The position numbers and the translations under genes were made by a program. From an uncultured Lentisphaeria bacterium (lineage in GTDB: Bacteria > Verrucomicrobiota > Lentisphaeria > Victivallales > Victivallaceae), in the NCBI GenBank assembly GCA_937888615.1, contig CALABZ010000072.1, forward strand, positions 1-14,933: DNA of 14,933 nucleotides, written 5' to 3'. The notes below the pieces were generated by a model. It was not told the DNA's origin. It worked only from the letters and a program-made list of their open reading frames with translations, and did not search any database. This document shows positions 1 through 6,375 of this stretch, piece by piece. Position 1 is the stretch's first letter. Every line of letters begins with the position of its first letter.

Positions 1-30
1 GAAAAACATATCCGCCCGACCGGAAGCGAT

Positions 31-60
31 GTTGAAAAATCACGCAGTTGATTTTTCAAC
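31..60. repeat. Perfect 12-bp inverted repeat with 6-nt loop
   Basis: Bases 31-42 (GTTGAAAAATCA) are the exact reverse complement of 49-60, separated by the loop CGCAGT at 43-48. No T-run follows on either strand beyond the T's inside the arms, so it is not a textbook intrinsic terminator. It could be the end of a gene lying left of the window, a protein-binding palindrome or a dispersed repeat. The symmetry is certain, the role is not. Confidence 0.6.
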
Positions 61-80
61 GTTGAGCGGGAGGCCGGAAC

Positions 81-221
81 GGTTCACCGGCGGTGGAACC
101 ATTCTCGAATGCGTCGAGTTCTCCACAGTATCCGCTCCGGCTCCGACGAGCTTTGGACTAAGGGCTCATTCTCGCCGGAGCAACCCTATGGATAACTCTG
201 ATTTTTCGGCATCCCCGCCGA
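81..221. other. Hairpin-rich noncoding stretch
   Basis: No convincing gene lies in bases 1-323. Several potential stems follow each other. Bases 81-88 pair with 92-100 with one bulged G. Bases 104-108 (CTCGA) pair with 114-118. Bases 134-141 (GCTCCGGC) pair perfectly with 174-181, enclosing a 4-bp stem 148-151/164-167, and the outer stem can be extended by 129-133 (TATCC) with 190-194 (GGATA). Bases 206-210 (TCGGC) pair with 217-221. This arrangement could be a structured RNA, a long 5' leader for the DUF4838 gene, or remains of an element. It was not matched to RNase P RNA, SRP RNA, tmRNA or a riboswitch known to me. A 79-codon open frame (29-268) across it has a low-complexity, non-protein-like translation and is not called. 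Confidence 0.35.
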
Positions 222-269
222 GGGAAAACGGAAATAGACCGTTATTACTCTTGAAATCAATAGTTTAAA

Positions 270-275
270 TATAAT
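270..275 (+). promoter_or_regulatory. Candidate -10 box upstream of DUF4838 gene
   Basis: TATAAT lies about 50 bases before the chosen start at 324, which would give a leader of roughly 40 bases. No good -35 hexamer sits 16-18 bases upstream; TTGAAA at 251-256 is only 13 bases away. The promoter may therefore need an activator, or the match may be chance in an AT-rich stretch. Confidence 0.3.
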
Positions 276-323
276 GTAGTTATGAAAATTTTGACAAAAC
301 CTTATGATGAAGAAGGAGATGGT

Positions 324-2252
324 ATGAGAAAGTGTTTGATGGCTGTGATTTCGTCCGCGGCGCTGGCGTTAAGCGCCAGCGAGGGATTTCCACTGGTGGA
401 GAATGGACAGGCCCGGGCGGCGATTGTTACTCCGGCGGCTCCGGTTCCGGTGGTTCAATATGCGGTCGATGAGCTGAAGAACCATATTCAGCTCATGACC
501 GGCTGTGAATTGCCGGTCGTTACGGAAGATAAATTGCCCGGCGGTTTCGATAAATTCATCTATCTGGGGAATACCAGAGCCGCGCGCCAATGGAACATCG
601 ACGTCGACAAACTGCCGATCAACAGCACGGTGCGGAAAGTCACGGATGACGCCGTATACCTTTTCGGTCTCGACGGTGACGGCGCCCCGCCGTTGAACGA
701 CTCCACGCCGATGGGGACGTTGTTCGCCGTGTACGATTTTTTGAACAGCCAATTTGGCGTAAAGTGGCTGTGGCCCGGCGACAGCGGCACGTATGTGCCC
801 CACGAGAAAACGATTTTCAGCGGTCCGCCGCGTGAGATTATGAAACGTCAGCAGTTGATGCATTCGCGTATGCGTGACGGTTCCGGACTCGGCGACTACA
901 GCAAGGTGATGAGCAAAGAAGAGTTTGACCGGGCGAAACTGGAACGCCAGACCTGGCTGCGTCGTCATCAATTCGCCTGCGGCACTTCGTTCCAGTACGG
1001 ACATGCTTTTGAACACTATTGGAAGCGGTTCGGCAAAACGCATCCGGAATATTTTGCATTGCGTTCCGACGGCAAGCGCGAACCGAACAGTCCGAAACGC
1101 CCGAAACTGGTGCAGTTATGTGTTTCGAACCCCGATTTGCACAAGCAGATCATTGAGGACTGGGTGAATAATGTCCAGTCCTACAAAGGGCCGTTCATCA
1201 ACGGTGCCGAGAATGACAAAACCGCCGCCGATGAGCATTGCTTCTGCGAAAAATGCCTGGCCTGGGACCCGCCGTCAAAGCGTATGCCCGTCCACGAATA
1301 CCAGGAAGCCGAGAAAAAAGAAGAGATGCCGGACATCCTGTCGGACCGTTATGCCCGGTTCTGGCTGGCATTGCAGCGGGAAGGGGCCAAACATCGTGAT
1401 AATCCGATCGTGCTGGGCTATGCTTATTCCGATTACAGCGCGCCGCCGATTGCGACCAAACTCAATGAAAATATTATTGTGGCGATTGTTCCGCGGATGA
1501 ATTATCCGCTGGAGCCGGAAGTTCGCGGATTGATGACCGATCAGTGGGACGGCTGGCGCGCCGTCGGTGCCCGGCTTTACCTGCGGCCGAACTATTTTCT
1601 GACCGGCTATACTCTGCCGTATATTTTCGCCCGGCAGTTCGGCGAAGATTATAAACACGCTTACGCCAACGGCATGATCGGCACCGATTTCGACAGCCTG
1701 ACCGGAATGTTCGGGACGCAGGGGCCGAACCTCTACATGGTGGCGCGTCTGAACGACAACCCGGAGCTGTCCGTGGATGAAGTCCTGGCGGATTTTTACA
1801 GCGGTTTCGGCAAAGCCGCGCCGAAAGTGAAGGAATATTTCGAGCTGTGGGAAAACGCCACGAACGGTTATACCCGGGAATTCGCCCGCCAAAACCCCGG
1901 CGGCGGCTGGAATTACATGGGATTCAGCGGCAACGTGCTTTATTCGATGGAACTGGTGGCAAAGGCGGAAGCGATTCTGTCCGACGCGATGCGGCTGTCA
2001 CAGGACAGTCCCGACGATGTCGCGCGGGTACGGTTTCTGGAGAAAGGGCTCAAGCATACCCGGTTGACGCTGGAAGCCATGAATGCGTTTGATGCGTTCA
2101 AGAAAAAACGCTCGGACCGCGAAGCCAAGCGGAAGTTCCTGGAAGCGCGCGATAAACTGAACGGCTACCGCAATGAGATCCGCAACGATCAGGTGATTAA
2201 CGTCGTGATTCCCCAGCGTCTGGAGCAGTGGATGGGCTGGAATATTCGCTGA
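324..2252 (+). CDS. Exported DUF4838-domain protein with GH67-like N-terminus
   Basis: This encodes 642 residues. The start at 324 is chosen because AAGGAG (313-318) lies five bases before it and residues 1 to about 18 (MRKCLMAVISSAALALSA) form a Sec-type signal peptide; an in-frame ATG at 282 would add 14 charged residues and has no ribosome site. After the signal, residues of about 30-180 resemble the alpha-glucuronidase N-terminal (GH67N-like) fold, with the pattern of a chain ordered by YAVDEL, YLGNT and DFLNSQFGVKWLWPGD. The rest fits DUF4838, including the family-type Cys cluster C306, C308, C311 (CFCEKC). DUF4838 proteins are frequent in carbohydrate-degrading Lentisphaerota and Bacteroidota and are presumed glycoside hydrolases, but no activity is established that I can name. 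The product should act in the periplasm or outside the cell. The gene's 3' end overlaps the convergent PHP gene by 56 bp. Confidence 0.85.
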   Translation: MRKCLMAVISSAALALSASEGFPLVENGQARAAIVTPAAPVPVVQYAVDELKNHIQLMTGCELPVVTEDKLPGGFDKFIYLGNTRAARQWNIDVDKLPINSTVRKVTDDAVYLFGLDGDGAPPLNDSTPMGTLFAVYDFLNSQFGVKWLWPGDSGTYVPHEKTIFSGPPREIMKRQQLMHSRMRDGSGLGDYSKVMSKEEFDRAKLERQTWLRRHQFACGTSFQYGHAFEHYWKRFGKTHPEYFALRSDGKREPNSPKRPKLVQLCVSNPDLHKQIIEDWVNNVQSYKGPFINGAENDKTAADEHCFCEKCLAWDPPSKRMPVHEYQEAEKKEEMPDILSDRYARFWLALQREGAKHRDNPIVLGYAYSDYSAPPIATKLNENIIVAIVPRMNYPLEPEVRGLMTDQWDGWRAVGARLYLRPNYFLTGYTLPYIFARQFGEDYKHAYANGMIGTDFDSLTGMFGTQGPNLYMVARLNDNPELSVDEVLADFYSGFGKAAPKVKEYFELWENATNGYTREFARQNPGGGWNYMGFSGNVLYSMELVAKAEAILSDAMRLSQDSPDDVARVRFLEKGLKHTRLTLEAMNAFDAFKKKRSDREAKRKFLEARDKLNGYRNEIRNDQVINVVIPQRLEQWMGWNIR

Positions 2253-3069
2253 CGGGATATTCGATGATGGCGGCGAGGCCGGGCAACAGGTCCGTCGCCG
2301 TTAGTTTGAGCGTGGAAATAAAGAATTCGAGGTCGCGGATTCGTTCCATGCCGTCCAATGTGTGCGCGTCGCTGCCGAATGTGAATTTGCAACCGGCGCG
2401 TTTCGCCAGACTGATGATCCGCAGCGGCAGCGCAAAATCGAAATTATGCGCCCGGCGGCGGTCCGGCAGATAATTCCCCGAAATCTCCAGTGCCACGCCG
2501 TTGGCCGCGGCCACCCCGAACGTGTCGATCAACTGCTGGTCGCTGATCTCCGCCATTGCTTCTTCGTATAAATCGAGGTAGCCGTGCGGGATCAGCGGGT
2601 GCGCCAGCACCGTGGCCAAGCCGCTTTGCGCTCCGGCGGTGAACATGGACAGCATGTGTTCGGCCAGGGCTTTCGGGGTACGGCTCGCCGGTCCCTCCAC
2701 GAAACCTTCGAAATAAAAATGATCCGTCGAAAGCAAGACGAAATCCAGCGATTCGGCTTGTTCTGGCGTAATCCCGAAGCGTCCCGGTCCCGCCATTTCA
2801 GCCTCGCACCCCACCAGCACCTGAAGCCCGTTTGGGATTTCAATTGCGGCGAGCTCTTCGCGCAGCCGGATGATGTTCCGCCAATTTTGGCGACGGTAGA
2901 ATGGATGCGGTTCGAGTGCCGGGTTGGCCCATAAATGGTCGGCAAAGCCGATTTGCTTCAGACCGAGTTCGCAGGCCTTCCGGACGATATTGGCCGGGGT
3001 CTGGTCGGGCGACGTACAGCATTCGGAAAGAAATGTATGCACGTGCAAGTCGTGTTCGAGTCTGATCAT
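2197..3069 (-). CDS. PHP-domain metal-dependent phosphoesterase
   Basis: This is a 290-residue cytoplasmic protein with the full set of PHP (polymerase and histidinol phosphatase) metal motifs: DLHVHTFLS with H9 and H11, ADH at D44-H45, GCEAEM with E89, STDHF with H117, AHP with H157, and GSDAH with D234 and H236. The family hydrolyses phosphate esters at a multinuclear metal centre; HisK/HisJ histidinol-phosphatases are the closest well-known layout, but no histidine genes are nearby, so the substrate is open. The ATG at 3069 is preferred because GGAG stands nine bases upstream; a TTG at 3132 would add 21 residues without a clear site. The gene lies 85 bases downstream of the D-aminoacylase gene on the same strand and is probably cotranscribed. 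Its stop lies inside the convergent DUF4838 gene, leaving no space for a dedicated terminator. Confidence 0.85.
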   Translation of the reverse strand: MIRLEHDLHVHTFLSECCTSPDQTPANIVRKACELGLKQIGFADHLWANPALEPHPFYRRQNWRNIIRLREELAAIEIPNGLQVLVGCEAEMAGPGRFGITPEQAESLDFVLLSTDHFYFEGFVEGPASRTPKALAEHMLSMFTAGAQSGLATVLAHPLIPHGYLDLYEEAMAEISDQQLIDTFGVAAANGVALEISGNYLPDRRRAHNFDFALPLRIISLAKRAGCKFTFGSDAHTLDGMERIRDLEFFISTLKLTATDLLPGLAAIIEYPVSEYSSPSTAPDAGESRR

Positions 3070-3154
3070 CGGGTTGCGCTCCGGATTCAAATCAAAAACC
3101 GCATTCGGTTGAAAATAGCCGTTCTTTCTCAAAAATCAAGCGGCGGAGCGTAAA

Positions 3155-4633
3155 TTATCGGGACAGAACCCGTCCGGCATGCTCGGCTCCGTTCACCAGC
3201 ACCAGCTTGATTCCTTCTGTGAGCCGGTGCGGATTGGCGAAGTCGGCGCGGGCGCGGTACGCCGTCTGATCGAACAGCACCAGGTCCGCGTAATAACCGC
3301 ATTCGATCCGTCCGCGCCGGGTGATGCCGAATGTGTCAGCCGGCAGCGACGTGACGCGCCGGATCGCTTCCTCCAGTTTATAATAACCGAAGAATATCGG
3401 AAAAGAGCCGAAGCCGCGCGGATGGCTGACGCCGAAACGGTAATCCACGGGGCGGACGCTTTCGTCCGTACCGCACATGAGGTAGGGAAGTTTCAGGATC
3501 TGGCGGAGGTTGTCCGGGCTCATCCCGCGAAAAGCCGCCATGGCTCCGGCGGGATCGTCCCGCAGGATTTCCGCACAGGCGGACGGCGGATCGGGGAATT
3601 CGGCGAATATCTGTCCGTTGCGGGTCTGGTATCCCGGCGCGGTGGTGGTGATCAGGCGGCAGGTCTGCCAGCGCTCGGGGGGGAATTGGCGGAGGCGGCT
3701 TGCCGTCTCGCGAAAATGATCGGGATCGTTCAGGTATTCCGACAACTCCTCGTTGGTCATGTAGGCGAGGGTGTCGGGCAGGATGACGCCGAGCTGGGTC
3801 ATTGACTCGGTGTATGGATAACGGTCGGCGGTAATCCGCAGTCCGGATTTCGCCAGCAGCCGGATGGCGTCGCTCAATTTGTGCCAGTTGGCTTGTCCGG
3901 ACGCTTTGAAATGACTCACATGCAGGTGCTTTTGGCCGGACGAACGGCATGACTCCACCGCTTCGGTCAGTGCTTCGAGCAATTGATTGCCCTCGCTGCG
4001 GAGATGGGTGGTGTAGGGACGGTCGAATTCGCTGAGCACGTTCAGCAGAGCGGTGATTTCATCCGGCGTGGAAAAACAGCCCGGCGTGTAAAGCAGCCCG
4101 GTCGAGAATCCCGCCGCTCCCTGCCGGAGTTGTTCGCGCAGCAGCGCCGCGATCTGTTCGACCGGCGGCGGCTTGTCCTGATAACCGTTGACGGCGGCGC
4201 GAAGCGTGTTATGCCCGCACAGCGGCATGATGTTGATGGCGGGGCGGCGGCGCTCGACCGCGGCGGCGTAACCGGCGAAATCATTCCAATCGATGCGGAC
4301 GCCGTAATTGGCGTAAAGCCGGTTCAGGTGATCACGGTTGTGGTCGGTGACGGGAAAAGGAGATAGCCCGCAGTTGCCGGTGATTTCGGTGGTGATGCCC
4401 TGTGAAATTTTGCCGGTGGCCTCCGGCGCGGCCAGGATCGATATGTCGGAGTGCCCGTGTGCGTCGATAAAACCGGGGGCCAGCGCCAGCCCGGCGCCGT
4501 CGATGATACGGTCGCCGCCGGACAGGGCCGGGGCGATGGCGGTGATGCGGTCGCCGTCGACAAGGACATCGCCGGAATGGGGCGGGGCGCCGCTTCCGTC
4601 ATAGACCAGACAGTTCTTAAACAGGGTTTTCAT
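3155..4633 (-). CDS. N-acyl-D-amino-acid deacylase (D-aminoacylase family)
   Basis: This is a 492-residue amidohydrolase-superfamily enzyme, full length for the family. It begins with the N-terminal beta-strand segment (LFKNCLVYDGSG) of the small composite domain. The metal motif DAHGHSD has H59 and H61, GNCG gives C88 (the cysteine ligand typical of D-aminoacylases, 27 residues after the second His as in the Alcaligenes enzyme), THLRSEG gives H210, HVSHFKA gives H241, and CGTDES gives the catalytic D390. HPRGFGSFP (404-412) is the family substrate-loop signature. Such enzymes release D-amino acids from N-acyl-D-amino acids or D-peptide derivatives; related members act on dipeptide-type substrates, so specificity is not fixed. 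There is no signal peptide. The frame is open upstream to 4843, but that part overlaps the divergent sigma gene and reads as non-protein. No ribosome site precedes the ATG at 4633, see the promoter entry. Confidence 0.88.
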   Translation of the reverse strand: MKTLFKNCLVYDGSGAPPHSGDVLVDGDRITAIAPALSGGDRIIDGAGLALAPGFIDAHGHSDISILAAPEATGKISQGITTEITGNCGLSPFPVTDHNRDHLNRLYANYGVRIDWNDFAGYAAAVERRRPAINIMPLCGHNTLRAAVNGYQDKPPPVEQIAALLREQLRQGAAGFSTGLLYTPGCFSTPDEITALLNVLSEFDRPYTTHLRSEGNQLLEALTEAVESCRSSGQKHLHVSHFKASGQANWHKLSDAIRLLAKSGLRITADRYPYTESMTQLGVILPDTLAYMTNEELSEYLNDPDHFRETASRLRQFPPERWQTCRLITTTAPGYQTRNGQIFAEFPDPPSACAEILRDDPAGAMAAFRGMSPDNLRQILKLPYLMCGTDESVRPVDYRFGVSHPRGFGSFPIFFGYYKLEEAIRRVTSLPADTFGITRRGRIECGYYADLVLFDQTAYRARADFANPHRLTEGIKLVLVNGAEHAGRVLSR

Positions 4634-4638
4634 ATGAT

Positions 4639-4647
4639 AAAATAGCA
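4639..4647 (-). promoter_or_regulatory. Extended -10 candidate, possible leaderless start
   Basis: Read on the minus strand, TGCTATTTT has the extended -10 form TGnTAnnnT. Only five bases separate it from the ATG at 4633, so transcription would begin about at the A of the start codon. This agrees with the lack of a Shine-Dalgarno sequence. No good -35 is visible. Confidence 0.3.
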
Positions 4648-4685
4648 TGGAAAAGAATAAAATCCGGTTAAATTCGCAATATTTT

Positions 4686-4713
4686 TTGAAAAAGCTGAAA
4701 AAGATTGTAAATT
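4686..4713 (+). promoter_or_regulatory. Candidate promoter of sigma/anti-sigma operon
   Basis: TTGAAA (4686-4691) and TAAATT (4708-4713) are spaced by 16 bases, giving a leader of about 30 bases before the ATG at 4749. Matches are four of six in each box, so the call is tentative. The divergent deacylase promoter lies 40 bases to the left. Confidence 0.3.
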
Positions 4714-4748
4714 TTAGAACTTTCATCAATTCAAGGTGTCTATAAAAA

Positions 4749-5333
4749 ATGAAGTCACTCAACGACAAACAATTGGTCGCAGAGTTTAAAAACGGCAGGC
4801 TCGAAGCGTTTGACGAGTTGGTCATGCGGCATTCGAGGATCATCTACCAGACGGTCTTCGGATTGCTGCACAGCCATCATGATACGGAAGAGGTCGTACA
4901 GGATGCTTTTATGCGGGCGTTTCGCGGGCTGAAGGCTTTTCGCGGTGACGCCAACTTCGGAACCTGGCTGCACCGGATCGCGGTGAACCTGGCGCGCAAC
5001 AAGTACCATTGGAACCGTCGCCGGGGCAGTGAAGTGAACTTGAGCATTCAGCAGATTGCCGAGGCCCCGGAGAGCAATGGCGAGGATCTGCCGCTGCCGG
5101 ATGAGCGTTACATGCCTGGTGTGGCGCTGGAGAAAAAGGAATCGATGCAGGAATTGATGGAAAATATGAATGAGTTGTCGGACAGTCTCCGCGAAACCAT
5201 GGTTTTGCGGCATGTCCATAATATGCCGTATGAGAAAATTGCCGAGATTCAGAAATGCCGCACCGGCACGGTCAAATCAAGAATCGCCCGCGGGCGCGAA
5301 ATTTTGCGCAACACTTTGGGCAAGGACAAATAA
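4749..5333 (+). CDS. ECF-type RNA polymerase sigma factor
   Basis: This 194-residue protein has the two-domain extracytoplasmic-function sigma layout and normal length. Region 2 covers about residues 18-90, with AFDELVMRH, the core-binding 2.2 segment DTEEVVQDAFMRAF (45-58) and the 2.3/2.4 segment FGTWLHRIAVNLARNKY that melts and reads the -10. Region 4 covers about 134-190, with LRETMVLRHVHNMPYEKIAEI followed by the recognition helix in TGTVKSRIARGREILR. An acidic linker (about 104-130) joins them. AAGGTG (4733-4738) is the ribosome site, 10 bases before the ATG. Two bases separate its stop from the anti-sigma start, so the two are made together. It resembles the RpoE-like groups. The regulon cannot be told from this window. 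Confidence 0.92.
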   Translation: MKSLNDKQLVAEFKNGRLEAFDELVMRHSRIIYQTVFGLLHSHHDTEEVVQDAFMRAFRGLKAFRGDANFGTWLHRIAVNLARNKYHWNRRRGSEVNLSIQQIAEAPESNGEDLPLPDERYMPGVALEKKESMQELMENMNELSDSLRETMVLRHVHNMPYEKIAEIQKCRTGTVKSRIARGREILRNTLGKDK

Positions 5334-5335
5334 CT

Positions 5336-6223
5336 ATGTCACCGCAAAAATCAAAATTGGAAAAATGTCCCGATCATGCGGAATTGAGTTTGTTTTGTGA
5401 CGGTTATCCGACCAAAACGGATGTCGCCGCCCATATTGCCGTATGCCCGCAATGCGCGGCGGTGGTGGAGGACTACCGCCGTATCGGTCAGACCATTGTC
5501 GCCGGAATGGGAAACATTCCCGATCTCCATATGCTGAATGAACGAATCTGTACTGAAATCCGGGTGGAACAGGCTATGCCGCCGCGTTTTCACCAGTTAT
5601 TTTTCAGCAGGTTCACCAAGGTTGCCGCGGTTTTGGTGGTGGGGGGGCTGACCGGTATCGTCGGACTCAACGTCGGACTTCAACTGTGGCCCGGCGAAGA
5701 ACCGTTGCCGCCTCATACTGCCGTTCACTCCCCGTCTTCTGCCGGGGAAACGCCTGACGGAACAAAGCGTCCGTTGCCGGACCTGCCGTATTACACCGGG
5801 TTGAATTTTGCGCTCCGCAATGCCAACTCGATTCCGATCCAGAATCTGGCTGCCGCCAATTACGGGGACGACACCCCGGTGTTTTCGGCGATGAAAGACC
5901 TCACCCGACCGCTTGTTTATTCCGATATTGACAATCAGGTCCGCCAAGTCTGGGTAACGCCCGCTCTGGATCAGACCGCGACGGATATTCGCGGTTTCCT
6001 GCGTCGGCAGGGGATTGTCAATTGCCGTCTGGAACAAAATCCAAATGGAGCGCTGGTCCTTTCCGTCTTGCTGGACAAGGATCAGTTGATCAAGCTGGTC
6101 CGTTTCCTGGATTCGCGGCATTTTGACCTGTTGTCTCCCGTGGCGCCGCAGCCGGAACAGAAATATTTCCTCGGCAGTCCCAGCGACATGGTGACCTACA
6201 CGGCCGAATTCGTTCGGGAATAA
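5336..6223 (+). CDS. Membrane-bound zinc-type anti-sigma factor
   Basis: This encodes 295 residues starting at the ATG two bases after the sigma stop, with AAGGA (5322-5326) nine bases upstream. Residues 10-48 carry the ZAS anti-sigma zinc motif: H33-x3-C37-x2-C40 (HIAVCPQC), with C11, H14 and C21 as further possible ligands. One membrane helix (about 96-117, VAAVLVVGGLTGIVGLNVGL) follows. The remaining 175 residues should be periplasmic, start Pro-rich, and match no sensor domain I recognise. By family analogy the N-terminal domain holds the upstream sigma factor at the membrane until a stress signal or proteolysis frees it. The pairing and the zinc motif are seen; the signal is unknown. A weak hairpin (6228-6246) follows the stop. 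Confidence 0.82.
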   Translation: MSPQKSKLEKCPDHAELSLFCDGYPTKTDVAAHIAVCPQCAAVVEDYRRIGQTIVAGMGNIPDLHMLNERICTEIRVEQAMPPRFHQLFFSRFTKVAAVLVVGGLTGIVGLNVGLQLWPGEEPLPPHTAVHSPSSAGETPDGTKRPLPDLPYYTGLNFALRNANSIPIQNLAAANYGDDTPVFSAMKDLTRPLVYSDIDNQVRQVWVTPALDQTATDIRGFLRRQGIVNCRLEQNPNGALVLSVLLDKDQLIKLVRFLDSRHFDLLSPVAPQPEQKYFLGSPSDMVTYTAEFVRE

Positions 6224-6319
6224 CCGGTCGGGCGAAATCCGCCTGAATACGATTGAGTTTTTCTTCCCTTGATCATTGATGGTAAAGCGTCAATGTCGCC
6301 TCCATTGATATTTTGTCGC

Positions 6320-6348
6320 TTGCAAAAGACAAGATATTGCAGTATAGT
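6320..6348 (+). promoter_or_regulatory. Sigma-70-like promoter of the GT-C gene
   Basis: TTGCAA (6320-6325) and TATAGT (6343-6348) are separated by exactly 17 bases. Transcription would start near 6355. This excludes the in-frame TTG at 6313 as translation start. The -10 is embedded in GCAGTATAGTA, which matches boxes in the AraC-side intergenic region at ten or nine of eleven positions. Confidence 0.6.
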
Positions 6349-6375
6349 AAAAATATTGCGGGTCAGCTGAGAGGT

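Noticed and set aside
29..268. 79-codon open frame across the left edge
   Set aside because: No ribosome site, unlikely composition, and it runs through several hairpins; no family resemblance.
369..1043. 224-codon antisense frame in the DUF4838 gene
   Set aside because: Shadow of a GC-rich coding strand; no motif, no ribosome site.
4634..4843. Upstream extension of the D-aminoacylase frame by 70 codons
   Set aside because: It would overlap the sigma gene start, reads as Phe/Ser-rich translation of an AT-rich promoter region, and the family begins at MKTLFKN.
6228..6262. Terminator after the sigma/anti-sigma operon
   Set aside because: The 7-bp stem contains a G-U pair and the T-run comes about 12 bases later; too far for an intrinsic terminator to be called.
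6313..6375. TTG start at 6313 for the GT-C gene
   Set aside because: It lies upstream of the predicted transcription start (about 6355) of a well-spaced promoter.
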